From positions 56,483,551 to 56,547,550 of the forward strand of contig JAZBQD010000030.1 of the NCBI GenBank assembly GCA_036583965.1: DNA of 64,000 nucleotides, read 5' to 3'. The translations under genes were made by a program, and so were the position numbers. Shown here piece after piece: positions 38,004 through 51,577 of this stretch; the stretch's first letter is position 1, and each line of letters begins with the position of its first letter. This DNA is from Prunella strophiata. Lineage: Eukaryota > Chordata > Aves > Passeriformes > Prunellidae. A model generated the notes under the pieces. That model was not told where the DNA came from. It made no database searches and saw nothing but the letters and a program-made list of their open reading frames with translations.

Positions 38004-41000
38004 TCTGAGAATTAGTGAATTCTTTCTCTCTTTGTTTGCCCCCATATAAAGACTGTGTGCTTTGTAGATGTCGCTTTATTAACTCAAGCTACACACTTGC
38101 TATTGGACTCAGCAGAGAGGTGATTATTTTTAATGCACAGTTAGCTAATTATCTATTGGCCACTTCTGGCATTAGAACAGTATGGTACAAACTTTGACCT
38201 CACCACAGTGGAACTGAAAAGTGATGAGAAATACATTAAAAATTACAAGACTTAGAAACATTCGTCCTTATTTAATTGTGTAATTTGTGTCTAATAAAAA
38301 ATACCATCCCTTTTTTCCATACAGCAGACCAGAACAGCAGAAAGAAAGACCTTGTGATAAATGTAGCCCTGTGATAAGAGTGTGGGTTTGTTAGCATTCT
38401 CATCCAGACTATAGACAGGCTTTTTTAGTTTTTTTTATTATAATGTGAAGTGTGAATTTTTGAGCATGGTGGGCAACCAGTGACTCCTCAGCAGTTCAAG
38501 GAGAATTCCCATGCTGGGGATTCATCACACAATGATCAACAGAGAGGTCTTGTCTCAAAGCTCTGAGTGAATCAAAGTCCCAGCTGTGGGAGAGTGTGGG
38601 GTCCTCAGAATTATCAGGCCAATGTTACCAGCTTACCCTTGTCCCCTGGCACGTGCCAGTCCAGTGAAGACTTTGCAATTCTTCAATTCTGAATTACTCA
38701 CTCAGTTCCCTTATTACTATTCAGAAATGTGGGATGGATATTATATTTTTCCAGCCATAGGAGGGTTTTCAAATGTGGTTAATAGGATCAGAGAGCCTGG
38801 CTGTCCTCCAAATTAATATATCTGACGGCTGAATTTCAGAAAGCATATTTTTAATAAAATATCCCAAACATTTCCAAACTGAGTTACCAGATATAGCAGT
38901 ATGCTAGCATGCTTTTAAAGACACAGGCACTCCACTTCTCAGGCAATTACATTATCTTTTAATAAATTTAATGGTTTATCCTGATATATTATATACATAC
39001 TTAAACCCTACACATCTGAACACTTTCTCAATACATTTTTTTGCTAAAAATAATAATTTAGTAAATAAAGACACCTCATCTGGCTTTAGTTTTCTGCTAC
39101 ATTAGCTGCAGATCTGGCCCTTAGATTATTTCTTAATACTGCAGCTATTTTATGCATATGGTTACGTGGCTTAGCAATTACATGAACAAGATAAATAAAC
39201 AAGAATTAGGAAAAGTGAAATGAAAAAGTTATGTGGTAGTAGATTAGAAATGGTCTGAAAACATTGGTTTTAATACAAATCAGGAGTAAACTGGATAATT
39301 TCTTGCTATATTTAGAAGTGCAGACTAGATATGCTAGATATAGATACACTTAGATCATAATTTTCTGGCACTGAGGCTAACTGGCAAGGAACAGCTAGTA
39401 TTTGCACTAAACTCTTGTAGCCTCCAAGACAGAATAACTGCATCCAAACTACCTATTGGGAATGGTCTAGCTTTGGAATGGCTAGCTTGTGCCTAACTCC
39501 CAAATTGTGCCTGGGAATTATTTGAAAGAGCTCTAATTGGTACAAGCCAAAACTGTGCTAGCAACTGTTATAACAGCCTAGCAGATGATGTAGCTCCAGT
39601 TTGGGAATATTTTCTGGCTTCTGGCTCTGTTTAGTTTCAAACCACTGACATAGCTTACAGATGTTGAAAACATGAATAGTTAAAAAAAGTGATTCAACAA
39701 AAATAGTAAAAAAATACAAAGATATAAATAAAGTAAGGAGTGCATATTATCTGCAAATTCAAGAAGGAATCCTTTTTAAGTCACAAAAGGATGAAGACTG
39801 AAAGGATATCACTGAATGCTTACTTTAGTCTTACATTTGTCCCTGGGGATCAATTCTTGGCTATTCTCAAGAGCAGAATAATAGGGTGCAGTAGAAGAGT
39901 CAAACCTTTGGTGTTCAGCAAATGCAGTGGCAGATGCAGAGTGGTTAGTGGTTGAACTGAAGGTGGTTCTGTGAAAGGGGATTTTCTCAATATCAGGGCA
40001 TATATTAGGCAAGAGGACAACATGAAGTTTAACTTTGAAAAAAGCAATCTATCCTAGACTCTTGGGAAATTCTGCTTGTGGGTGATTTATTGCATCCAGC
40101 ATGTAAGATTGTGGAGCCAGGCTGATGTTGCAACAAAATGCTGGGAAAATGAATTGTACCTATGCCATAGGAACAGAGAAGGAGACAAGATGTATTGGTG
40201 GTGTATGAGAGAGAATTGAAGGTTCATGGCAAATCTATGCCTGGAGCTCTAGAAAAGCAATTACAGAGGTGAGCTGATCACTTCCCCTTACAGATGAACT
40301 ACTACAGCACATAACCTTGCCACTCTAATACTTTAAGGAGCAGCTGTATGGAAAATATGAGATAACAAGAATATCTGGTGACTAAAGATATAAAAAATAT
40401 ACCTAGTTTTTCAAAATACTGACATTTAACACTCAGTCAGTCCTTTGAAAATGTAACAACTTTAGAAAGTACTCTCTTGGAAAATCCCTCTGACTGTGTA
40501 CTCACATGTACATGTATGTCTGTATATATGTGTGCATATAGGTATGTATATAGTGACCTGTCTGTCTCTCTATATATAAAATTTGCAGCAAAACCCCCAA
40601 AAAGTTAATTGATCTGGTATAATGTGTTGTGAAAAGGTGGGATATTGTGCATCCCTTGGAATTGCGAAGACAGCTCCAGATAGCATTATTAAATAAAACT
40701 GTTAACCTCTATATTTTAAGGTAAATGTCACAGTTTTCACATTAGATATGTATTTGCTTTTGAATAGATAACTGTTCATTTTCTTACTGATGTTCTTTTC
40801 TATATTTAGCCATTTAGTTTTCTGGTGAAAGAAGATATCCTTCTTCTGCAGCCACAAGCACATCTGTACTTTTGTGTAAAAGACACTGCATGTAAAAAAA
40901 CCCATCTTAGTGAGAGTTTGAAATTGCAGATGAGTCCGTGCCACAAGCCTGTTTCCTCTTTGTCACTGCTCTAACACTCAAACTCAGTACAGCTCCACTA

Positions 41001-42539
41001 ACTTAAAATCTGTTCACTTGTCACTAGAACTAGTCTCTCAAATAAAACCAGCGTCACTTTATGATTCTTATACTTCCAAAGGTATTTTATTAGCTTCTTT
41101 GATAAACAGGCAATGTATTCACTGTTGATAAAATGGATAGGAGCAGTAACATTCAGCAGAATGTTACAAGTGCAGACATTTTGCAAATTGCACATTTATA
41201 TCCTGTGTTGTATCCTACATATCCAGCTTTACACCACATAGAACTTAAGTTTGCTGTTCCAGATGTATTGCCCTTTGAAAATGACTGTAAATTATTGCTG
41301 TGTTTACCTGATCTTTTTAAACTGACAGGTATGAACAGATAATAAGTTGTTGCTCAGGGTGTGACAAGTGTTACTAACCAACAAGAGGAAAAAAAATCCA
41401 TTGCTTTTAGGTGGATCAATATTAGCCTTCATCCCAATTGCATGATCTTGGATGTTGCAAGAATGCATCTGTAACCACTTGCAAGGGGGACACTGCACAT
41501 TTATTAAATCTGAGACAGCACCATTGCAATCAACTAAAACCCGAGATCCAATGAACACTTGGATCTGTAATTTCCAAATATCTTTCTTTTCTTGAGTTTT
41601 GTTCTGCTGACAGACAAATGCACCCTCAGCTGAATTTGAATAGGGCTGCTGCAATAATCAGTGATTCCACTAGAATGAAAAAACCTGCAGCCTGCTCTCT
41701 GCATGGTTATGTCTAAGAATGTCTCTCAGAGAGACCCGACTCCTACTTTTCCTAATTAAAAGTGGTAATAACTGTTTTATTGGATCTAAATTACACTTTT
41801 ATATGACAAACTTAATTTAAAGTGTGACCTATCAACTTAATGACATTTTGAGGTTGGGCACAACTATACATAAATTAGAAGAGAGTGAGATGCTTTGCAA
41901 TAAAGAGGTAAAGTGAAGAGGGAAAAAAGCTCCAAAATACTAATGAAGGATAAAAGCACATCAAAACATTGTAGCTAACGAGGTTTGCTGTTTGGAATGG
42001 AATCAGAGCTAACTCTGCAGAATATTGCTTACCAGGCTAATGGCTAATATAAAATATATGCAACTTTGAAGTTTCTGATAGGTGTGATTTGATTTCTGCA
42101 ATATAAATGCAGGAAATTTTAGAATTGAATTTGCAAATAAATAATAAAAAGCTTCCCTTAGTTTTAGAATTCCAGCAAGAAAGGTATCTCCTTTTTTCAT
42201 GTGCTTTACATCCACAAATCTCTGAGCACTTTTAAATAGGCATCTGAGTACCCTCATCCACGTTGTCCAGATGAGTGAGCTACAGAAATTGTACTAAATC
42301 TTGATGAATATTGGGAGTGATGCCAAAGAGCCTGATAAAGTTGCATCCAAAGAGAGATTGAGATAATTTGTAGGGAGTGGAATCCACTGCATCTTCTAAA
42401 GAGCAGAGGACAAGGACATGGCCTTTAAGAGTTAAATCTGAGATAAGGATTCTGCTAGGTTGTTATTTCTGCAGAAGCTGCTATTTTTCCAGCTGCACAT
42501 CGATACCGTATCATCATTAGTGAATCTCCGAAGATTTTC
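38004..42539. other. Non-coding or intronic unique sequence
   Basis: About 4.5 kb of AT-rich DNA without recognised repeats, apart from a TG/TA-rich stretch at about 40502-40580. Several minus-strand open segments here (41308-41648, 42033-42095, and parts of 40702-41195) are flanked by splice-like dinucleotides. They are described under findings and are not claimed as exons. Confidence 0.45.
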
Positions 42540-42755
42540 ACAGAATTACAGAACAGCTGAGGTTGGAAGGCACCTGTGGAAATCATCCAGTCCAATCCCT
42601 CAGCTCAAGCAGGGTCACCCAGGGCACGCTGTGCAGAACCATTACCAGTAGGGTTCAGAATGTCTCCAAGAAGATTCCACAACCCCTCTGATGTTGCTCA
42701 GTCACTCTCACTGTAAAAGGGCATTTTCTTCTTGTTCTGATGGAATGTTTCAGTT
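42540..42755 (-). mobile_element. CR1 LINE 3' fragment
   Basis: On the minus strand this ends (at about 42540) with the CR1 3' terminus: a CTGTAATTCTGTG-like motif preceded by the family's CCAACCTCAGC block. Upstream parts match the CR1 C-terminal and 3' region, including the remnant of the E-E-V-V-E-S-type segment. Heavily substituted and short. The 63-codon plus-strand frame over it is a shadow. Confidence 0.87.
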
Positions 42756-42764
42756 TGTGCTCAT

Positions 42765-42782
42765 GGCCTCCTGAAGGAGGCC
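42765..42782. repeat. Inverted repeat, 8-bp arms
   Basis: GGCCTCCT and AGGAGGCC around a 2-base spacer, just right of the CR1 fragment. A partial further copy of GGCCTCC follows at about 42792-42798. Confidence 0.8.
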
Positions 42783-45410
42783 TGAAGGAATGGCCTCCAA
42801 TGGTCTTTTAAAAGTGCAGTGAAAACAGATTGGTGCAGTATATGTATCTCCCTAGGGAGAGTAAGCTGTCTATTGTTTCTGTCAATGACAAGTTTACTGA
42901 ATTTTTCAGGTAGGTTGAAACATACAGTCATTAATAGTAGCTGAGGGAAGGTATTCTGGAAAGTACTGTCAAGAGAGAAGAAGAAAGTTTCATATCACTT
43001 AATTCTTGCCATAAATTTTGAGCTTATGTGAGAAGGACTTGTAAATTCAAACAAGCAAAAGAATTGTATTTCTGCTATGATCTGTGAGTAGTAATTAAGT
43101 TATTTGGAAAACAGAAATAAGGCAAGTCCCTTATAGTGACACTCGGAGCTTTGCAGAAGTTGTCTCTTACAGAACTGAGGCCTTTTTCTTCTTTAGTCAG
43201 AACTTGTGTTCTCAATCGACATCAAAATAGTAAGCAAAAAATAAAAAAGGAAGGAGAAATTACATGGTTTGTTTATGGTATCCACCAAATCCATATGATT
43301 TGTTAATCTGGAATATATTTTTCCAAAACTTGGAAAATATTTTTTGCTACTCTTTTTAGCTTGGGTGTACATAAACACAAACATCCCCATAATATACAGG
43401 GAATTATCTCCCAGAAGAAGACATACTTAAATTTCTTTCCTCTCAGTATTATCACATATTGAACAAGCTTATCTTATCTGGAGGGTGGAGTTGCAAACTC
43501 TGGAATCAGTGATTATTTTCAAAAACTCCAATGAAACATCACATCAGCCTCACAGCTCAGTCCACACACATGGCCTGAAATATCTCACCAATAGCTCTGT
43601 TTTGGTTTGTCTTGAAAAATTTCCTCATGGAAACATCATCAAGTTCAAGTTCTCTAGGCTTGCTTCTAAAGCTCTGACATCTAAATCCCCCTTTAATAAC
43701 AACAGCTTGTACCAGACATCTTGGACTGACTTACAACAAAACTGACATAATTAATGCTCTCTTACTGTTATTACTATCACTGAAATTCAACATGATAAAA
43801 AAGTCATTAGAAGAATTTAAAGGCATCAGAGGGATGTGAAGCAAAAGATGTGTGACTTCACAAGTCATAGGTAAGATCAAAAGAGGCACTCTAATGGATT
43901 AAATTTGTAGTTACCAGTGTGTTGCTGTTTGCTATTTGAACTGTCTAAAGATGTCTCCCTATCTTAAATCTTCATTTTCAAGAATCTCCTATGAAAAAAA
44001 AATAAACATTCTTCCCTTTATTTTATAATGGACTAACAAAGGACAAAAGTATATACATAGACAATGTGGATGTGAACAGCACCTTGCCTGGGTTTGAAGG
44101 CAAATATGCCCATTATTGGGATTGTCTTCAGGTAAATGACATGGGAAATAGGCTGCTGGGTGTTTTGGAGGGGAAAAAATCCCTCCAACCCCTCTAGTTT
44201 TAAGCACACTCTCTTTTCCTAGATTTCTGGGTTCCTTTCCAAGAAATTCAGAATTTCATTATGTCTGAAAGGTAATTAAAAAAGCTAAAAGTACAAAGGA
44301 AAGCCTAGACTTCATGATTTAGGACTTCTAAACTAGGAAGGCAATGCCTGCAGCACTCATGTGGATTGATTCAAAGGTCTTCAAACCAACAATAACACTT
44401 TACTTACACCAGAAGGAATGTACTAGTTGAAATAACATTTGGGGGTTTGAGGGTTCTGTAGTTACTGTTGTATAAATATTTGGGGTTTTAATATACTTCT
44501 GTTTTATCATGTTGTCTGTTTTCTTTTATTACTGTTTTCTTTGATTTCTTTTCTGAAGGGGAAAAAATCAAACATCATCCCACAATATTGCATGGAAAAG
44601 AGAAACATTCTCACCACGTTCATGAGCCTGAAGAAATGACAAACTTATGATTAATCTGAATTGTGAGGTTTAGTGTGTTTTCCCTACATGATGTTTGAAG
44701 ATTTCTTTGGGACAATTAGACTGTTTACTTCTATTTTTACTAGTTACAGAGATTTTTGACAATATTTTATGCAAGTATAGGAAAGTATGCAAATTCTGGT
44801 GTATTAAAATGAAATTATCCATTCCCCCCATAAATTAATAGTATTCAAATATCAACAAATGATTTTACATCGATGTCTCCAGCAAATGAGGGATTATTTC
44901 TTCCTATACATAATAAGACAATCCTAACAGTAGGATGTTTGAACACACCAGTAAATCACAAAACAGGGAAATTTTACCAGAAGAAGAGTGTCAGTGTGAA
45001 GTGGAATTTGTATTGCTGTTCATTACATAAGCAGGAATCCCAGCTACCCAGCTGAGAAAAAGATTGAAAATAAAATGAAATGTAAAAGATTTTTTTCCCC
45101 TGGAAAGCTTTGAAGACAAGAAAATGGAAAATAAATATGCATCTTCTTCTCTTTCTTTATATCCTTCTTGTTTGTGTGTTTGCATGGGTAGATAGAAAGA
45201 CACCAGAAGAAAAAGAGTGAGGTATAATGTGGATAATATCACACTTTCTTTAGTACACTTTAAGGAGGGCAAAGCTGGCATTTGATATAAGCAGATACTT
45301 AGGCTCCTTCTTCCTATAAATAGACCTTGGGAATAACTGCAATATCATGGAAACACAGCTTCTACTTTCTCTGGTGTCTGGAATTAAAAACCCAAAATTA
45401 ATGAGTGGTG

Positions 45411-45431
45411 ACTGACCACTTAGTGGTCAGT
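45411..45431. repeat. 21-bp near-spacerless palindrome
   Basis: ACTGACCACT and its exact reverse complement AGTGGTCAGT surround a single T. Perfect 10-bp arms make this one of the tightest palindromes in the window. No known operator or transposon terminus is recognised. Confidence 0.85.
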
Positions 45432-45732
45432 AATGATGACAGACTGAAACTACAGTTTTTTACAGAGAGGCTTAGTTAAGCAAGAGGAATCCCTTGCAGA
45501 CCATTTATAACCTGCAGATTTGCAGCAAGAGTCCAGTGGATTAGCCTTTCCTAGTTTATTGGTATATCCAATTTGTAAGCACCTTTTGCTATTTAGACAG
45601 CTCTGTTGGAAGGAGACACTTTACTCCATTTTTGGCTTATCAAGGAGGCAAATCCTATGTCTTTAAGCATGCATGTGTGTCTAGTAGTCCTATTGATTTA
45701 ATATATATGAGTATGTTTGTATTATGCCAAGT

Positions 45733-45735
<3 letters not shown>

Positions 45736-45777
<42 letters not shown>
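45736..45777. repeat. T homopolymer, 42 bases
   Basis: The longest homopolymer of the window. No retrocopy or transposon is attached on either side. Its exact length is uncertain for technical reasons. Confidence 0.9.
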
Positions 45778-45781
<4 letters not shown>

Positions 45782-46904
45782 CTAGACCTAATTTCTACAA
45801 AATTTGTAAGCTAGGAATTGCCGTATATATTTTTGTGTGTGTGTGCACATGTATATAATTATACTTCCTAGGTCTTTGATGGTGCTAATAGGTATGTGGT
45901 TGGATTGTTCAGAACAATGATCATTAGTTTTCAATAGAAACCATATTTCCTATTTACCTTTGTAAGTCTGTCTTGCAGAGCCTTACAATAATTCATTGCC
46001 ACATGTTCTTTGCTCCTCCCTCCCATGAGCAGCAATATGGAAATTTGGAATTTTCCACTGTGATGCAATATTTGCTCTGGAGTTTCAAACAATATTTTGC
46101 TACCATAGACAGATTTGGTTATTTTGGCAATCACTTCACACTTGTCCATTTTAAAGTACAGCCTTGGCATTGCTATTTTTCTGCAGGCTGGGAAAAATGC
46201 AGTCAGAATACCACAACCTATTCATTATGCTTCAGTAGTTCTAACATCTTTCCCTATGGTTTCCTTCTTCTCCTTAATATCTGAGTTCTCCCAAAGAAAC
46301 CTTCAGAAAATGGTTGGATCAACAGTTACTTCAGTAGCTGGAAAAGCCTGCATTAACTGAATTTATTGACTATCAAGAAACAGTATTTACTCTGAGATGG
46401 GGACATAAATCCACGAAAGTAGTCATCTTTTCCTACATTTTTTTTTTTTTTTTTTTGTGAATAGTGCTGCTGTGTTATTTTTTGAGGTTTTTACTGAGTC
46501 TTGTACAAGGGGGATTGGGGGTCATGAAGGTGAAAACAACTAGTTATAAAGGGACAGGTAAATAATTTCAGTGGCAGGTTGTGAAAGATCCCAATGCTTG
46601 CCTAAAATAGACTTCTGAAAGGTATTGAAAACTGTTCACAAGATCTTGCTTAGGACCGTATACATATGTAGTTCATGGTTGTCATTCATAAAAGGGTTAC
46701 AGCTTTTCCTTATAGTACTTTTTTTGGTACTTTGGAAGAAATCACATCTGAGGAGTCTCACCTGGAAGGAGATCACCTGGAAAGTTGCCTTTTCCTTGAG
46801 CAACATCTTGCAGGATTTCAGAGGAATGATTTTTTCAAGAAGGCTGAGGTTTTTTCCCAGTACAGAAGAGGTTTTGACACTAAGTAAGATTTATTATTTA
46901 CGTA
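45778..46904. other. Non-coding unique sequence; 19-base T run
   Basis: Contains a T run at 46438-46456. Overlapping open frames lie on both strands at 45931-46360. The minus-strand one has splice-like flanks (see findings), but plus-strand frames of 103 and 81 codons overlap it, which shows that the region simply has few stops. Confidence 0.45.
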
Positions 46905-47135
46905 ATCATAGAGTTACAGAATCATGTAGTTTGGGAAGGACCAACAGAGCTGTTCCAAAGAAGGTAGCAGGTTCAGCTAGGCTTGGTTGATCAGGACCCA
47001 TTCTGGTTGAGGGTTTTTTTGTCTGAGGAAAATGTTCCTACAACCAACCTTCCCAGGCAGCTTGTTCCAGTGTTTGATCACCCTCACAGTGATGGCCTTC
47101 TTCCCCTACTAATATCTGCTCAAATGATCCACATG
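46905..47135 (-). mobile_element. CR1 LINE 3' fragment
   Basis: Minus-strand CR1 whose 3' terminus lies at about 46905-46930, where the plus strand shows the complement of the CTGTAA-CTCTATGATT ending. The body matches the CR1 region with the family's T-G-T-T-C-C-A-G segment (minus-strand N-x-L-P-R-E-like remnant). Truncated and substituted. The 121-codon plus-strand frame at 46625-46990 runs from unique DNA into it and is not a gene. Confidence 0.87.
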
Positions 47136-47835
47136 TATAGATTGCTGCGTGTTTGTGAGGTCCATGTGTTTATGTGCACAAAGGAGTAGAAAATGTTAAA
47201 TACTATTTATTCTTGTCCTGTCTACTCACAGACAGCAGCCTAATCGCTGTCACAAAAGTAAAAATATCAAGTTTCATACTTACCTGTTTGGGGGTCAGTA
47301 TTCAGGTGGTGCATTTGACCTTCATCCTGAGAAACCATGTGTGTGCAATTTAAGGGTTTCTTTCAGAAACTTGAAAAATTACTTTCCCCTTAATTTGTGT
47401 TCATTTAAAATTTGCTGGAAATTAGGTGAACCTTCACACACATCAAGATCATTGTGTCTTTTCATGTTGTCTTTGGTGGTGTCCTTCTTTTTAAACAGAA
47501 GATACATATTGACTGCAGCTAAAGATTAAACAACTATATGATGAAATTAAAAACATTTTCAAGTATTCTTCTCAGACAAGTAAATACCCACAGAAAGCTG
47601 AAGGTGGCTTCTAAAGTGCTCTTCAATCCTCTAAGGGAAAACAAAAACAAAACCCAAAATCATATATGAGTGTAAGTTATTGTAAGAGAAATGTCTTGTA
47701 ATTTCACTGTGGCATTTGAAATGCTCTGGGATAAGTGAAATTACAGCCTTGGAATATATTGCAGGCTAAACTATTTTATTATTGTATTATAATAGAGTCA
47801 GTATAACTGTACACATATTCCTGTGTTTGTGGAGT
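47136..47835. other. Non-coding spacer between CR1 fragments
   Basis: Unique AT-rich sequence with no recognised element. A 62-codon plus-strand frame at 47341-47529 has no family resemblance. Confidence 0.5.
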
Positions 47836-47882
47836 TTTACTTCAGAAATCCCTTCCAATCCAAAATATTCTAAGATTCTGTT
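47836..47882 (+). mobile_element. Very short CR1 3' terminus
   Basis: About 45 bases match the last part of CR1 (CCCTTCCAATCCAAAATATTC-type block, then a TTCTAAGATTCTG terminus). Upstream sequence is not recognisable as CR1, so this is either an extreme 5' truncation or the only part not yet decayed beyond recognition. Confidence 0.55.
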
Positions 47883-50800
47883 AAACCCAAACATACCTAC
47901 AGCAGTTTATGTAAACCAATATTCTTCAAAATAGGCTTCCACAAGTCCTATGAACTCTTTTGCAACATGATGAAATTACCTGGGGTTTATAGGGTCTCTA
48001 AACAACTTGATTACAACCTCCACTGAGTCTCTACCTCTGTTGCAAATGCCTGCCAGTCCCTTTTGAGAGTCATGAGAAGTTTATTAAAGCTTGCAACAAG
48101 TTACTTCTATCCAAAATGTCAGTGCTTAGTATATAACTGCTTTAGGTTAACTTACAGCCTGCTTGAAGAAATATATGGCTTCTGTGTGAGGGGGAGATAT
48201 AGGATCTTATTATGCAAATTTGATAAACCATATTTCACCTGAAAATTTTTTCCTCCTCTCACGACCAGCAGACTAGAGACATGATACACCCTTTTCTGTC
48301 ACACTTGAAGGTGATGGTCATATTGAATATTCAGCAGTTATTTTAATGTGCTCTTTTAATTTACACAAAGAAGTGAAGTATTAAATACAAGAAGTGCAAT
48401 GTGTGGAGAAAGAAAACTTTTGACTGTGCATGACACAAAAAGGAGATCTTTAGTATATCTCATTATCATGGAACTGTTTCACTTGTCTATTTTTTTTTAC
48501 CTTCACTTGATTATTTAAGAGTTTTATGCTTGCCATAACTCATCTGTAATATTTAATTGATTCCTCCAGTTGTCTCTTACTGCTGTGGGCATTCTAATCA
48601 ATTAAGGATCTTCACTGAACTGCAGCCTTCTATTTTCCCTCCTCCATGTTTCATCTATTAAATCTCTTGAGTGTGACTGCATGCCTACTTTTGTTTATGT
48701 ATGGATGTGCTTGTTTGTCCTCTGAACTTAAATCAGGTTCTTTCATTTCCTTTATCTTAACGTTGCTTATCTCCACCTGAATTTCTTCAAGATCCTGTAT
48801 TCTGAGGAGTTTGCTTTAATTTCCAGCTAACCAAAAAGCTGCTTGCACAGCATCCAACAGCATAAACAGTATTTCTGCAGTGTTTATCAGGCAATCTTGT
48901 GATATTATTGCATCAATATATCTATAATGATTCAGTGTCATAACCAATGTTATCATCAGGAAGCAAACACCTAAATAATCCTCTAATATCCCATAAAGCC
49001 TTTCTATGTATTTAATACTTTCTACACCTCTAAAATGCAAGCTGGAAAACTAAACTTCACAGGTTTTCTTCCTTTCTTGCAGATTGCTGTTTCTTTTTCT
49101 CATCCCATCCCAAAAGTATTTGAGAAACTAGCTTTTGATTGAATCTCTGTGTACTTCAGAGCTGCAAATTTGTAATTGTTAATGCCTTTGCTGTGGGGTT
49201 ATTATCCTTGATATCTGGCATCCTGAATATTTAAACCTTAAGAGTCAAATTCACAGACATGTCTAATCTCTGGCCTCTGCATCAGAAAAATGTTGCACTT
49301 CAATTGTTATGAAGCAGAACTAGAATAAATTCCATTAATATGGTCATCTTTTTATAACCAAGGAAGAGGAACAGACTTTGAGGATTAAGTAATTTGATGT
49401 TCTGCTGTGAGGTAATGTAGTTTGTCTACCACAAATTTTCGCTGGCAAAAATCACAGCACTTTTGCTTGCACTTAGGTGATAGATGTTGTGGTTTTGCAA
49501 TTTATGTACCATAAACTAAGGGGCAGTTTGCTGTAGTGTTTTTTTCAAAGAAAACATGCAATTGCCAGAACTTACCAGAAAACAGGTTACACTCTTCAAA
49601 AGATAAAAGACTCATAGTGTTGCCTTCCCCTTTTAGCACCTGGAGTCACAGGAGAGGCTCTACGTCTGGAAACACAAGGGCTTCCTAAGGCTTCTGATGG
49701 GACAACATTTTTGTGTGGACATGTTTTGGTCTTTATTTTTCTATATTTTATTCTTGCACACCTATATTCAGGAATTCTCCAGGATGAAAGTATCTGAGGA
49801 GATTTAACTAGTTAACTTGAGCTGGAATTTGCATTAGATCAAAGTCTAGGCCTACTTTACCATCACTACACATATATCTATTTTCTATTCTTTAGCATCC
49901 CTAGAGAAACCTTAAAAAGTATTGTAATACCAAGCTGCTGGCTCAGGCTTTTTTCTCTTCCAGGGATGGCATTAAAATCCTTTCCTCTGGGGATTTTTGC
50001 TACTGTTAGCAATAAGAAAATTTATCTGATACTCTCTTTTTTTCTTCCTTTTTTTTTTTTTAATAATTGCTAAGCTGGTAAGCAATGATTCTTTTCTTCT
50101 TTTCCTCTGAGTTATTTTTTCTCTCTCTTCTTTCTTTTGATAAAGTAGTAGAGAACTCATGGGAGACAAGAAAAGACCTAAAAGACTTAAATTATTTGAC
50201 TGGAAAATATACTGGTTTTTTATTACTTCAGCATCTCAAGGAAAACATATTTATTTTACTTTTATGGAAGATAGCACAACACTTACTGGATTAGGATACT
50301 TTTGAGTGAAGCACACTTGTGTCATTAATTGAGTGCAAATCAAATTTATTTTGCAAGAGCAGATAAAGTGCTCATTTAGAATTTAGGCATTTTTTACAAT
50401 ATTGTTTTCAATCAAATATAACCAGCTGCACAATCCAAGCTCCCAGCACATATGTAGACAACTCAGAGCAGACCTTGGCTGTGCAAAGCTTTAGTGGACA
50501 GTTATGGTAGTCATAAACACTCTGCTTATGGACAGTTTCAGACCTTCTCCATTTCTAGAGGCTGGGGATGATGAAAGAGCCTTCATGACAGCTGTATATT
50601 TCCTGAGCTTCCTCCTGTATGAAAGCACAGTGTTTGGTATGAGCTAGTTGTTAGAGTCTTTTGGTGCCAACTCAGCCTTGCTACAGCCCAATATCTAGTC
50701 TCATGTTTATTTAATCTGTCAGTATTTGCTTTGTCCTTCAACTGGCTTCAGAGGCATAAGAACAAAGCAGTCACTCATATGTAAAGAGCACACATATACC

Positions 50801-51542
50801 CATTGAGCTGGGTGTGTACAGGTGTACTCTCCTGCTGATTTAAAGCCAGGATCAAAAACCAAAAGCAAACCCTAAGGAACTCACCTAGGGCACTTGAACA
50901 TTTCAACACTTTCTTCCTAGAAACAACCCAGAGATAAGACATCCTATCTTTAGCTAGGTATAATGAATTTTTAAAGCAAAGAACAATTCACTGTGTATGT
51001 AAAGTTAGCCAGCCAATGGCAAACTAGCCATCCAGAATAATTCCACAGGCAACAGACAGGGAACCATTTCCAAGAGTGCTACACAGACAGCCAAAATGAT
51101 GGCAGGAATAATTGCCCCATGAAGGCACCTGTCTCTTTCATTAACATTAGAACAAATCTTGAAAATTATCTTGGGCTTTATGCTCAACTTTTAGGCAGAC
51201 AAATTTAGATGAGAAAAATGCTACTATAGAAATCATTATTTCAAGCTGAAACCAGCTTCAGGGATGCCATATGTAGTTTCAGACTGTCATTTAAATGGCC
51301 TCCACACACAGAGCATGCTATGCCATTGACAAAAAATTAATGAATCCTCTGGGCAAAGAAGTTCTATTGAGACAATTGAGCCACCCTAGAGTCTTTTGCT
51401 CTACACTGGAAAATTAAACTTCCCTAACCCTCATTGTCTTTGGGAAAATAACAAACTTGGGGAATCTTAGGCCTCAATCAGAAAAGAAGAGGCTATGAAA
51501 AACCTGTTTAAACCAAACATAGAAAATATGTCAAATTAAAAA

Positions 51543-51544
<2 letters not shown>
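47883..51544. other. Non-coding unique sequence
   Basis: AT-rich, no recognised transposon. Minus-strand frames at 48816-49040 (74 codons) and 51005-51187 (60 codons) have hydrophobic stretches in translation but no identifiable family. They are treated as chance. Confidence 0.5.

Positions 51545-51573
<29 letters not shown>
51545..51573. repeat. A homopolymer, 29 bases
   Basis: Pure A run in AT-rich unique sequence. No upstream retrocopy recognised, although a short AAATAAA lies directly before it by virtue of the A-richness. Confidence 0.88.

Positions 51574-51577
<4 letters not shown>

Larger units (their letters stand above)
42756..45735. other. Non-coding unique sequence
   Basis: AT-rich with no recognised transposon apart from the small inverted repeats listed separately. 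Open frames of 60-96 codons on both strands look random; the largest, at 44991-45281 (minus), resembles nothing I know. Confidence 0.5.
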
